Shown here: piece by piece, positions 36,850-44,177 of the stretch
Position numbering within the stretch: position 1 is the stretch's first letter
Layout: each line of letters starts with the position of its first letter
DNA from: Bacteroidales bacterium
GTDB lineage: Bacteria; Bacteroidota; Bacteroidia; Bacteroidales; UBA932
Length of the DNA stretch: 64,000 nt
Reading direction: 5' to 3'
NCBI GenBank assembly: GCA_015060455.1
Contig: SUYM01000007.1
Span: forward strand, 1 to 64,000
Position numbers and translations under genes: made by a program
The notes under the pieces: model-generated
What the model was told of the DNA's origin: nothing
Database searches by the model: none
What the model saw: only the letters and a program-made list of their open reading frames with translations

Positions 36850-38025
36850 TTATTCAAGATTGTTGATTTTGACCAATGCTTCAAGGAAATAGTAGTCCGC
36901 ATAACTGAGAGGAACGTCTATCTCCGAATTACCTGGTTTGTTTCCTGTGCTGTGTTTCAGAATAAAGCCTGCACATTCTCCTTCCCCTGCAAGATAGTGA
37001 TCAGACGACAAGGTACGAAGTTGACGTTCAGCCATAGCAAGACAATCTTCTGCCAGTTCGGCATCCTGAGTAAGAGTGCTCAGATCAATAAAGCTGGAAG
37101 CCATTACCGCAGCGGCAGACGCGTCCCTGTCATCCTCCGGAACAGCAGGAGAATCAAAATCCCAATACGGGATCCCGTCTTCTGGCAAGCGTCCGAGGAG
37201 CATTCTTGCAACATTCTCAGACTGAGACAAATACTCCTGTACGCCGGTCTCTCTATACATCATCGCATAACCATAGACAGCCCACGCCTGTCCGCGAGCC
37301 CATGCCGAGTCATCCGAATATCCCTGAATGGTCTGCTTGCGGCGGATTTCTCCAGTCTCCTTATCGTAGTCAACAAGGTGGAAACAAGACCAGTCCTCCC
37401 TGAAATGGTTTGCCATTGTAGTGTTGGCATGTGTCAGAGCGATATTTTTCAGCGAATCTGCACCGAAGAGTCTGTGTGCATTCATCAGGAGTTCCAGATT
37501 CATCATATTGTCAATAATGACCGGACACGACCACTTGTTGCCCCGGATATTGAAATCCCAACTGCGAAGAACACCGGCAGCCGGATAATAACGCTTCGCC
37601 AATTTTGCAGCACCTGCCGCTATTTCCGGCAGATACGTGGTGTCCCCGGTGAGTCTGTAACCGTTGCCGAAACTGCAATTGACCTGAAACCCTATATCAT
37701 GGTCAGTCTTCCTGTTATAGAGTCCATACAGTTTTGCGGTCTGCTTCCTGGCAAGAGACAGAATCTCCTCATTTCCGGTATATTCGTAGATATACCAGAG
37801 GGTCCCGGGAAAGAATCCGCTGCACCACCACTCACAGCCGGAAGTTACCAGACTATCCGCCGTGAATGACCTTGGGAACTCATCATCAGCCAATTGTGAA
37901 TCCATCAGGACCGACTGAGCGACGGCTCTTTCAAAAACACGATCTGACATTTCGCGAAGAGACTCCTCCCTGCAGCATCCTGCCACAGCGACAATCAGAA
38001 GAGGAAAAAACAGTTTTAATTTCAT
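36850..38025 (-). CDS. GH88-type unsaturated glucuronyl hydrolase
   Basis: A 391-residue lipoprotein (lipobox AVAGC). GH88 enzymes remove the 4,5-unsaturated uronic acid left at the non-reducing end by lyases. Family features are DHDIGFQ (about residue 107), IIDNMMNLELL (about 170) and QGYSDDSAWARGQAWAVYGY (about 230). The start MKLKLFFPLL was chosen over one 10 codons upstream because it begins the signal peptide. It is the first gene of the PUL and fits the two downstream lyases. Confidence 0.88.
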   Translation of the reverse strand: MKLKLFFPLLIVAVAGCCREESLREMSDRVFERAVAQSVLMDSQLADDEFPRSFTADSLVTSGCEWWCSGFFPGTLWYIYEYTGNEEILSLARKQTAKLYGLYNRKTDHDIGFQVNCSFGNGYRLTGDTTYLPEIAAGAAKLAKRYYPAAGVLRSWDFNIRGNKWSCPVIIDNMMNLELLMNAHRLFGADSLKNIALTHANTTMANHFREDWSCFHLVDYDKETGEIRRKQTIQGYSDDSAWARGQAWAVYGYAMMYRETGVQEYLSQSENVARMLLGRLPEDGIPYWDFDSPAVPEDDRDASAAAVMASSFIDLSTLTQDAELAEDCLAMAERQLRTLSSDHYLAGEGECAGFILKHSTGNKPGNSEIDVPLSYADYYFLEALVKINNLE

Positions 38026-38052
38026 TTTAGTTTTATTGTTATCAACACCGGA

Positions 38053-38060
38053 CAAAATTA
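38053..38060 (-). promoter_or_regulatory. -7 box (TAATTTTG) upstream of the PUL
   Basis: Reads TAATTTTG on the minus strand, 28 bases before the GH88 start. There is no clear -33 element, consistent with a promoter that needs an activator such as the HTCS. Confidence 0.4.
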
Positions 38061-38180
38061 ACCCGTCTCAGTCTGAAAAAATAGCACAATCCAGTACATT
38101 TCTATAAATATCCAAATATGCCGTCCCCGCTCCAAAACTGGGAACATCTGTGCGTACAACAATCACTACCCCGTCCGGTA

Positions 38181-38262
38181 CGTCCGCAAAAAGGCCATTT
38201 TTACGGATGGAGAGCATCAAAATTGTCGGCGCGTCCGTAAAAACGGCTGATTTACGGATGGA
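38181..38262. repeat. REP cluster B (two hairpin repeats)
   Basis: Units lie at 38181-38211 and 38231-38262, in the same orientation as clusters A and C. Each has CGTCCG at one end and ACGGATGGA at the other. Cluster B lies between the PUL and the promoter of the transposase pair and repeats two thirds of cluster A almost exactly. Confidence 0.85.
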
Positions 38263-38285
38263 GAAGGCTGATTTTCTGTGAAGTG

Positions 38286-38316
38286 TTTGGTAATACGGAT
38301 TTTAAGTGTACATTTG
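38286..38316 (+). promoter_or_regulatory. Promoter TTTG-N19-TACATTTG of the REP transposase pair
   Basis: TTTG (38286-38289), 19 bases, then TACATTTG (38309-38316) is a textbook Bacteroidota promoter. It lies between REP cluster B and the small ORF at 38386, so the transposase genes have their own transcription. Confidence 0.75.
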
Positions 38317-38385
38317 CGGTGTTATAGAACTGTTCTGGTTCGCCATCCATGATCAAATGGCGTCAAGTCTGTTAAAATTTTGATT

Positions 38386-38625
38386 ATGGAGACAAAGGAA
38401 ATCATCTGTCTTGATGTCAAGACCGTACCTGCATTTGATATTGAAACTCACATGCCCCATACAGCATATACTGTGTCATGTATGCTGAATGGCGTATTTG
38501 CCATTGCTTCCGGGTGGGTACTCCGTGACGCCATTGAGTTGTTCCGACAGTTATATTGCATAAATGAGAACGTAGCCATCCGCCTGACCCGCCCTTTCAG
38601 ACCTCAGAAATCACAAAACCATTAA
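38386..38625 (+). CDS. 79-residue protein preceding the REP transposase, unknown
   Basis: A small ORF starting METKEIICLDVKTVPAF and ending basic (RLTRPFRPQKSQNH). There is no signal peptide or known motif. A TTG two codons upstream is an alternative start. It follows a strong promoter and precedes the transposase by 11 bases, so the two are cotranscribed. It may be a partner of the transposase; I do not recognise the family. Confidence 0.55.
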   Translation: METKEIICLDVKTVPAFDIETHMPHTAYTVSCMLNGVFAIASGWVLRDAIELFRQLYCINENVAIRLTRPFRPQKSQNH

Positions 38626-38636
38626 ATCAGATTGCT

Positions 38637-39554
38637 ATGTCTTCATTTACGGAAAAGGAGCGGGAGTGCGAGATGGCGTTTGATAAATCCGGTCCATTCT
38701 GGCACCTCTATACGGACGGACGAATAATGACAGATTTCCTTTGCTGCGAGGAAGATTTCAAGATTGCAATGACAGCGCTGGCTGTTACGGCAATTTTGTC
38801 AACAAAGGTCCTCATCATCACCTTCGAGTTAATGAGCAATCACCTTCATCTGATAATGAGCGGTGACAGCGAAGACTGTATGGAGTTTTTCAGCAGTTTC
38901 AAGACTCGACTCAGGAAAGTGCTTCTGTCATTGGGGCGGATAATAGACTGGGATCCATTTTGCGCAGAAATACTACCGATAGAGACTCTCACGGCATTAA
39001 GAAACGAAATCATTTATGTAAACCGGAATGCTTTCGTAGCAAACCCGCAATATACGCCTTTCAACTATCCCTGGGGTGGTGGAACAGCCTACTTCACACC
39101 CTGCATCCATGCGTTGCCGGCAAGGTCCGTTAAAGAGATCGGATTCAACAAAAGCCGTAAGTTGACACATTTCCGTGAAATCAAACTGATTGAGAAACTC
39201 GAATTTGTGGGAGATACGGCTCACATACCGTCGTTTTGCAGAATTGACATCGGGGAGCAGATGTTCAGAGATGCAAGGAGTTATTTCAATTCCTTGACAC
39301 GCAATGCCGAGGCATTCAGCCAGATTGCAGAAAGGCTGAAGGACACGGTGTTCCTGACAGATGACGAGATGTATGCCGCAGCCGTCAAGTGTGCAAAGCA
39401 GGCATTTGACAACCAACAATTGGCGACCCTGAGTCCTGACCAGAAAATCAAGTTGTCCAAGGAACTGCATTTCAAATATAACGCATCCAAGCAGCAGATC
39501 CGCCGTATTTTGAGACTCGACCTCACTCTCCTCAATGAACTTTTCCCGACATAA
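38637..39554 (+). CDS. REP-associated tyrosine transposase (RAYT-like, IS200/Y1 fold)
   Basis: A 305-residue protein with a Y1 (IS200/TnpREP) transposase domain. The HuH motif is in MSNHLHLIMSG (about residue 67), and the catalytic-tyrosine helix is RNEIIYVNRNAFV followed by YTPFNYPWGGG (about residues 120-150). A C-terminal extension of over 100 residues ends in a likely helix-turn-helix (YNASKQQIRRILRLDLTLLN). RAYTs process single-stranded REP hairpins and occur as single copies flanked by them. Here REP clusters B and C flank the gene, and further copies lie elsewhere. No insertion-sequence ends are present. Confidence 0.82.
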   Translation: MSSFTEKERECEMAFDKSGPFWHLYTDGRIMTDFLCCEEDFKIAMTALAVTAILSTKVLIITFELMSNHLHLIMSGDSEDCMEFFSSFKTRLRKVLLSLGRIIDWDPFCAEILPIETLTALRNEIIYVNRNAFVANPQYTPFNYPWGGGTAYFTPCIHALPARSVKEIGFNKSRKLTHFREIKLIEKLEFVGDTAHIPSFCRIDIGEQMFRDARSYFNSLTRNAEAFSQIAERLKDTVFLTDDEMYAAAVKCAKQAFDNQQLATLSPDQKIKLSKELHFKYNASKQQIRRILRLDLTLLNELFPT

Positions 39555-39564
39555 ATCCGCCGGC

Positions 39565-39698
39565 GCATCCGCAAAAACGGCTGATTTACGGATGGAGGGC
39601 AGCAAGTCCGCCGGCGCATCCGCAAAAACGGCATAATTACGGACGGAGCATACATTTTAGTGAGGCGTATCCGCAAAAAGGCCATTTTTACGGACGGA
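39565..39698. repeat. REP cluster C (three hairpin repeats)
   Basis: Units lie at 39565-39596, 39616-39647 and 39665-39698, all in the orientation of cluster B. The first two are preceded by the same RTCCGCCGGC sequence and repeat with a period of 51 bases. The cluster starts 10 bases after the transposase stop and ends 14 bases before the nuclease stop. Confidence 0.85.
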
Positions 39699-39712
39699 GA
39701 AGTCAGGAGCGC

Positions 39713-40522
39713 TTACCCGAATATCGAATTGAGCACATAGGCGAGGCGGTAGCCGCCCAGGAGGAGGCTTTCTTCAAGCATCGGGGAGAAGTCATATACG
39801 AACTGATATGAGAGGTTCGGGGTGTGCTTGTCAAGACGCTCCACATAGTCATATATCCTGGCTGCATTCTGAACCGTCACAAGGAACCAGTTCTCATAGG
39901 TGCCCTGCATGACTGCCTTCTTGAATTTCTTGTCCTTTCTGTCCAACTGGTCAGCCCATTCCTGATAGCCCCACCTGCGGGCAGAGTCAATCATCTTGCT
40001 GTCAAAGACAGAGTGCAGACTGGTCTTCTGTCCGAACCATTTGACCTTCAAATCATTGCCTCCGCGGTCCGACAGACGGCCGGCATGCATGGGACAATGA
40101 AGGTCACCCACCATGTGGATTATCATCTTCACATAATCCACCTTCATGCTGTCTGTGAGGGCTGCCGCATTTTCAGTCAGTTCCTTCGTCACCATATTCA
40201 AGGCTGTAACGACATCACCCTTGTCGTTCTTCGGCATGGTCTGGTAGGTATATCCCTTATCCACATTGGCATAGTGCCAGGTCTTGGTGTGGCTGTAACT
40301 TGACTCCCAATAAGGCGAATTCTGGATATTGTCCATCCACGAAGAATAATATACAATCGACTTGCCGTCAAGAAGTTCATCAAGCGCCTTCTTCGCCTTC
40401 CTTGTAAGATTCTGCTCGGCAATGGCAGCAACAACATCATGCCCCTTGGGACCCCATGCAAACGAAAGATGGCTCAGCGAAAGAGCAAGCGCCGCACACA
40501 AAATGAAAATGACTCTCTTCAT
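39713..40522 (-). CDS. S1/P1-type nuclease
   Basis: A 269-residue secreted zinc nuclease. The signal peptide ends at SFA, giving a mature N-terminus WGPKGHDVVAAIAEQ, as required for zinc binding by Trp1. Other ligands are in YSSWMDNI, IIHMVGDLHCPMHAGRLSDR-GGND and LHSVFDSKMI. The start at 40522 was chosen because the upstream ATG adds 14 residues before the signal peptide. It is a paralogue of the PUL copy at 36071 but has all family motifs. Confidence 0.88.
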   Translation of the reverse strand: MKRVIFILCAALALSLSHLSFAWGPKGHDVVAAIAEQNLTRKAKKALDELLDGKSIVYYSSWMDNIQNSPYWESSYSHTKTWHYANVDKGYTYQTMPKNDKGDVVTALNMVTKELTENAAALTDSMKVDYVKMIIHMVGDLHCPMHAGRLSDRGGNDLKVKWFGQKTSLHSVFDSKMIDSARRWGYQEWADQLDRKDKKFKKAVMQGTYENWFLVTVQNAARIYDYVERLDKHTPNLSYQFVYDFSPMLEESLLLGGYRLAYVLNSIFG

Positions 40523-40540
40523 AAATTCATATTTATATCC

Positions 40541-40548
40541 TGCAAACA
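40541..40548 (-). promoter_or_regulatory. -7 box (TATGTTTG) of the nuclease gene
   Basis: Reads TATGTTTG on the minus strand, 18 bases before the chosen start. A second match, TACTTTTG, lies at 40583-40590. Confidence 0.5.
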
Positions 40549-40651
40549 TACACAAAAAGTGCATTTGCGCCTATAACATCAAGACAAAAGTATAGGAGAA
40601 AATCAACAATTTCAGCAAAAAATAGAGTATTTTTCCTCGAAATTATTTCCC

Positions 40652-40687
40652 AAAATCGCCATCTGAGACTATTCAGACGGCGATTTT
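40652..40687. terminator. Hairpin between divergent genes
   Basis: AAAATCGCC (40652-40660) pairs with GGCGATTTT (40679-40687), with an inner TCTGA/TCAGA pairing. It resembles a terminator but lies between two divergent gene starts. It may stop antisense transcription or form part of a leader. Confidence 0.5.
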
Positions 40688-40759
40688 TGAATTTATCCGT
40701 TTTCTTTTTCGGGACACGGATAAGTGTTCTGAACTTTGCAGGCGGACAAATATGAAACG

Positions 40760-40841
40760 TTATGGAGATTTTAGAAAACAAAACGAGTATTGAGGAACGG
40801 ATATTCTCTATCCGGGGCAAGCAGGTGATTCTGGACAGAGA
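40760..40841 (+). repeat. 5' identical block of the ORF6N pair
   Basis: These 82 bases are identical to 41686-41767. Identity starts two bases before each ATG and ends inside codon 27. The sharp borders suggest recombination or gene conversion rather than slow drift. Confidence 0.85.
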
Positions 40842-41628
40842 CCTGGCACGTCTATATGGAGTTGAGGTCGCTCAAATGAATAGGCAGGTCAAGCGAAATA
40901 TGGAAAGATTTCCTGATGATTTTCTGTTTCAACTTATTAGAGAAGAGTGGGATGCTTTGAAATGCCATTTTGGCATCTCAAACTCCAGAGGAGGTGACCG
41001 CTCGCTTCCTTATGCGTTCACAGAACAAGGGGTTTCCATGCTTGCCGGACTTCTTCGCAGCCCCATTGCGATAGAAGCCAATATACGAATAATCCGAGCA
41101 TTTATTGCGCTGAGAAAAGCCGTTAAGGATAACGAACTTTTACTACACAGAATAGAGCGGATAGAATATCGGCAAAGTAATTCGGAATTTAGAATTGAAG
41201 AACTCTTCAACAAAATAAAAGAGAACAATGATACTACGCCTGTCCAGGGCATCTTCTTCGACGGGCAGGTGTATGATGCTTACGTTTTTGTGGCGGGGTT
41301 GGTGCGGAAGGCAGCAAAGAGGATAGTGTTGATTGACAATTATATAGACGAGACGGTGCTGACGCTGCTGGACAAAAGGGCTTCCGGTGTGGAGGCTGTG
41401 ATATATACCGGGCGCATTTCGCAACAGTTGCAGTTGGACATCGACAAGCATAATGCGCAGTATCCGCCCATCAATGTCAGGACGTTCAACAAGGCGCACG
41501 ACAGGTTCCTGATAATAGATGACGAGGTGTATCTGGTCGGTGCTTCCATCAAGGACCTCGGGAAGAAATGGTTCGGCTTCACGCTGATGGAGAACACCGA
41601 TGCGGAGGAATTGATCGGGAGGATATGA
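40762..41628 (+). CDS. ORF6N protein with PLD-like C-terminus (copy 1)
   Basis: A 288-residue protein. The ORF6N domain, a phage- and element-associated DNA-binding-type domain, covers residues 1-120 (IFSIRGKQVILDRDLARLYG, FPDDFLFQL, PYAFTEQGVSMLAGLLRS). A coiled linker follows. The C-terminal 125 residues contain a single phospholipase-D-like motif, HDRFLIIDD, in which Arg stands where HxK is usual, then VYLVGASIKDLG. The first 80 bases and the last 379 bases are almost identical to the next gene, while the middle differs. The function of the family is not established. Confidence 0.75.
   Translation: MEILENKTSIEERIFSIRGKQVILDRDLARLYGVEVAQMNRQVKRNMERFPDDFLFQLIREEWDALKCHFGISNSRGGDRSLPYAFTEQGVSMLAGLLRSPIAIEANIRIIRAFIALRKAVKDNELLLHRIERIEYRQSNSEFRIEELFNKIKENNDTTPVQGIFFDGQVYDAYVFVAGLVRKAAKRIVLIDNYIDETVLTLLDKRASGVEAVIYTGRISQQLQLDIDKHNAQYPPINVRTFNKAHDRFLIIDDEVYLVGASIKDLGKKWFGFTLMENTDAEELIGRI
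41248..41626 (+). repeat. 3' near-identical block of the ORF6N pair
   Basis: These 379 bases match 42171-42549 with seven differences, six of them within one 40-base patch and one at the stop. The block codes for the PLD-like end and stops within the last codon. Confidence 0.85.
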
Positions 41629-41687
41629 CACATCGAAGAGAATAGTCGTCGCAGGAAAGTAAGTAGTACAATATAAAAAGACGGATT

Positions 41688-42551
41688 ATGGAGATTTTAG
41701 AAAACAAAACGAGTATTGAGGAACGGATATTCTCTATCCGGGGCAAGCAGGTGATTCTGGACAGAGATCTGGCGATGCTGTATGGTGTGGAAACTAAAGC
41801 GTTGAATCAGGCGGTAAAACGAAACATTGAGAGGTTTCCATCGTCTTTTATGTTTCAACTCAAACAGGATGAGTTTTCAGAACTGGTCACAATCTGTGAC
41901 CGGTTTGAGAAACTGAAACACTCCTCTGTCATGCCTCACGCATTTACAGAGCAAGGTGTTGCAATGCTTTCATCAGTCCTGCGAAGTCCTACAGCAATCT
42001 CTGTCAGTATAACAATTATGGAGTCCTTCGTTAAAATGCGACAATTTATAATGAATAATTCGCATTTGTTTCACAGGATGGGTGTTTTAGAGATGCGTGT
42101 CATGGAAACTGAATCTCAAATTGGGCGGATTATGAATATGATTGATAATAATAAATCCCTCCCAAAGCAAGGCATCTTCTTCGACGGGCAGGTGTATGAT
42201 GCTTACGTTTTTGTGGCGGGGCTGGTGCGGAAGGCAGTGAAGAGGGTTGTGCTGATTGACAATTATATAGACGAGACGGTGCTGACGCTGCTGGACAAAA
42301 GGGCTTCCGGTGTGGAGGCTGTGATATATACCGGGCGCATTTCGCAACAGTTGCAGTTGGACATCGACAAGCATAATGCGCAGTATCCGCCCATCAATGT
42401 CAGGACGTTCAACAAGGCGCACGACAGGTTCCTGATAATAGATGACGAGGTGTATCTGGTCGGTGCTTCCATCAAGGACCTCGGGAAGAAATGGTTCGGC
42501 TTCACGCTGATGGAGAACACCGATGCGGAGGAATTGATCGGGAGGGTATAA
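41688..42551 (+). CDS. ORF6N protein with PLD-like C-terminus (copy 2)
   Basis: A 287-residue tandem partner of the preceding gene, 59 bases downstream. It shares the 5' 80 bases exactly and the C-terminal 126 codons with seven base differences seen by eye. Residues about 28-160 differ strongly (YGVETKALNQAVKRNIERFP, HAFTEQGVAMLSSVLRSPTA, QFIMNNSHLFHRM). The variable part is the ORF6N core, so the two proteins may recognise different targets through a common effector end. The lysine of the HxK motif is again Arg. Confidence 0.75.
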   Translation: MEILENKTSIEERIFSIRGKQVILDRDLAMLYGVETKALNQAVKRNIERFPSSFMFQLKQDEFSELVTICDRFEKLKHSSVMPHAFTEQGVAMLSSVLRSPTAISVSITIMESFVKMRQFIMNNSHLFHRMGVLEMRVMETESQIGRIMNMIDNNKSLPKQGIFFDGQVYDAYVFVAGLVRKAVKRVVLIDNYIDETVLTLLDKRASGVEAVIYTGRISQQLQLDIDKHNAQYPPINVRTFNKAHDRFLIIDDEVYLVGASIKDLGKKWFGFTLMENTDAEELIGRV

Positions 42552-42625
42552 GACCGCAAATTGCGACCGTGAAGAGGATTGCGATATTTTTAATGAAACT
42601 TTATTTCAATTTAAATAATTTTATA

Positions 42626-42633
42626 TATGTTTG
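42626..42633 (+). promoter_or_regulatory. -7 box (TATGTTTG) directly before higB
   Basis: An exact TAnnTTTG match ending only 4 bases before the higB ATG. Transcription would start at or next to the start codon, so the mRNA may be leaderless. Confidence 0.5.
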
Positions 42634-42637
42634 CAGT

Positions 42638-42931
42638 ATGAGGATAATATCAAGACAGAAGTTAAAGGACTATTGGGAGGTACACAATGAGGCTGAAATT
42701 CCGCTCAGGGAGTGGTATGCAAAGGTAGAAAAGGCAAAATGGACCAGTTTCAATGACATCAGACGGGATTTCAATTCAGTTGATTATGTCGGCAATCAGA
42801 AATATGTATTCAATATCAAAGGGAACAATTACAGGCTCATTGTAGCAATCAAATTCACTCCCGCACTTGTATATATAAGATTCGTTGGCACACATAGTGA
42901 ATATGACAGAATAGACATCAAGACAATATAA
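42638..42931 (+). CDS. higB: HigB-family toxin (mRNA interferase)
   Basis: A 97-residue HigB-type toxin that cleaves mRNA on the ribosome. Family features are LKDYWEVHNEAEIPLREWY at the N-terminus, WTSFNDIRRDFNSVDYVGN, YVFNIKGNNYRLIVAI and RFVGTHSEYDRID. The ATG at 42638 was chosen: upstream codons in this frame read into the preceding ORF6N gene, and the promoter box lies just before. It precedes its antitoxin by one base, the reversed order typical of higBA. Confidence 0.9.
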   Translation: MRIISRQKLKDYWEVHNEAEIPLREWYAKVEKAKWTSFNDIRRDFNSVDYVGNQKYVFNIKGNNYRLIVAIKFTPALVYIRFVGTHSEYDRIDIKTI

Positions 42932-42932
42932 A

Positions 42933-43298
42933 ATGGCACAGATAAGAACTCAAAGAGAATATGAAGCCATAATGGCCCGTATCGACACCCTATTTTTCGA
43001 AACGGATGAAAACACTCCAGCCGACGATCCGCGTCTGACGGAACTTGACATACTCTCCGCACTCGTGGAAGAGTATGAAAGCGAGCAATTCCCCATCGCT
43101 CCCCCGACCCTTTCCGAGATGCTCATACACAAAATGCACGAACTGAACCTCACGCAAAAGGAATTATCCGCGACCCTCGGCATGACGGCGCCCCGCCTGT
43201 CCGAAATACTCAACGGCAAGAAAGACCCGACCTACCGCCAGGCACAGAAGATTGCACAGACCCTGGACATCGACGCAAACATTGTGCTGGCGATATAG
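42933..43298 (+). CDS. higA: HigA-family antitoxin, XRE helix-turn-helix
   Basis: A 121-residue antitoxin. The N-terminal half (EYEAIMARIDTLFFETDENTP, LDILSALVEEYE) is the toxin-binding part. The C-terminal helix-turn-helix (LTQKELSATLGMTAPRLSEI) is expected to repress the higBA promoter. It is translated directly after higB. The cassette ends at a bidirectional terminator. Confidence 0.9.
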   Translation: MAQIRTQREYEAIMARIDTLFFETDENTPADDPRLTELDILSALVEEYESEQFPIAPPTLSEMLIHKMHELNLTQKELSATLGMTAPRLSEILNGKKDPTYRQAQKIAQTLDIDANIVLAI

Positions 43299-43378
43299 AG
43301 ATACCATAATCTGACGGATTCACACAAAATCTTCCGTCTGTGGCCTCCATTACACAAGTAGGATGATTTTTGAAAAAA

Positions 43379-43415
43379 TTCGTCCCGTGGGATCCGGTAA
43401 CTCCTACGGGACGAA
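43379..43415. terminator. Bidirectional terminator
   Basis: TTCGTCCCGT (43379-43388) pairs exactly with ACGGGACGAA (43406-43415). It separates the convergent higA and lipocalin-like genes. A second inverted pair, GACGGA/TCCGTC, lies at 43314-43338. Confidence 0.7.
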
Positions 43416-43420
43416 CAAAC

Positions 43421-43849
43421 TCAGCGCTTTTTGCAGACCAGTTTCATTGTGTCTGCATAATCATCTCCTACCTCCATATAATACACGAGTACCATACCTT
43501 CGGTCGTAAGAGACTTGATTTCACAGTCATACTACATAATATCCGGCTCCGGAGTTGTCTCTGCAAAGACAATCTTCTTACCTGTAAGAGTCCAACGGCT
43601 GGTTGACAGCACAGTGCCATTGACTTTCACGGCACACGAGCCATCAGAAGCGAGGGTAAAGACATATGTTTCCTCCAACCCGTCCGCCTCTGAATCTACA
43701 ACTCCGTCCTCAATGTACTCCCACACCCGGGAAGTAATCTCCCAATCCCCAAGTATTGATGAACTGTTCACAGCGACCTCTTTCTCTTTCTCACACGAAA
43801 CCGCCATCAATGTCATTATCAGACCTGCAAAAAATAGAATTCTTTTCAT
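43421..43849 (-). pseudogene. Lipocalin-like lipoprotein gene with an in-frame TAG
   Basis: The reading frame codes for a signal peptide (MKRILFFAGLIMTLMAVSC lipobox) and a lipocalin-like domain with LGDWEITSRVWEYIEDG and GSCAVKVNG. It then meets TAG at 43534-43532 after EPDIM. Beyond the stop the same frame continues for 36 codons (YDCEIKSLTTEGMVLVYYME, then KLVCKKR and TGA), which is the expected end of the domain. One base change (for example GAG to TAG) explains it. The truncated 105-residue product would lack the last strands. Recent inactivation is likely; read-through or a sequencing error is possible. Confidence 0.75.
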
Positions 43850-44058
43850 GGTTATCCGCAAAAGGTGCAGCGAAATCAGTAAATGCTAAACTTCTAAACT
43901 TTTCAAAACGACCGTGACAAAAATCCGCCTGTTTTTGTAACGAAGGTGCAGTTTTTAAGGTAAAATTGATGTTTTTGAGGACCACCGTGACAATTTTTAC
44001 CAATTTTTTGTCACGGTCCCGACTCAGATCAGTTTACTGCACTGATAGCGGATAATCA
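43849..44058. repeat. 210-bp element with inverted ends TGRTTATCCGC
   Basis: The left end is TGGTTATCCGC-N5-GTGCAG. The right end read inward is TGATTATCCGC-N5-GTGCAG. These are the same ends as the 393-bp element at 886-1278. The interior is non-coding and has CGTGACA repeats facing each other (43909 and 44010 regions). The left end abuts the start codon of the lipocalin-like gene, so the element replaces that gene's upstream region. Confidence 0.5.
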
Positions 44059-44093
44059 CTATTTTTTCATAGTTTGGTGATGTTATAATTTTT

Positions 44094-44109
44094 CTCGCGC
44101 TAGCGCGAG
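44094..44109. repeat. Perfect palindrome CTCGCGCTAGCGCGAG
   Basis: A 16-base perfect palindrome followed on both sides by A/T-rich sequence, downstream of the FISUMP gene at 44178. A U tract is missing in both directions. It may be a weak terminator or a protein binding site. Confidence 0.55.
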
Positions 44110-44177
44110 GGTTAGACATTGAAACGCATGGCCTGGGAAGTCGCTTACGCAGGCTTCCTGACCACGCTGATTAAAAA

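Noticed and set aside
38637..39554. Transposase as part of a complete IS200/IS605 insertion sequence
   Set aside because: There are no IS-type ends and no tnpB. The gene has a long C-terminal extension, and the flanking hairpins also occur without the gene, which fits a RAYT.
39565..39698. REP cluster C as a CRISPR array
   Set aside because: The repeats are internally palindromic over their full length, vary in the centre and have short related spacers. They also occur singly and in pairs elsewhere.
43532..43534. TAG in the lipocalin-like gene as a recoded codon
   Set aside because: No suppressor tRNA or recoding signal is visible, and other genes in the window show no in-frame TAG. A nonsense mutation is simpler.
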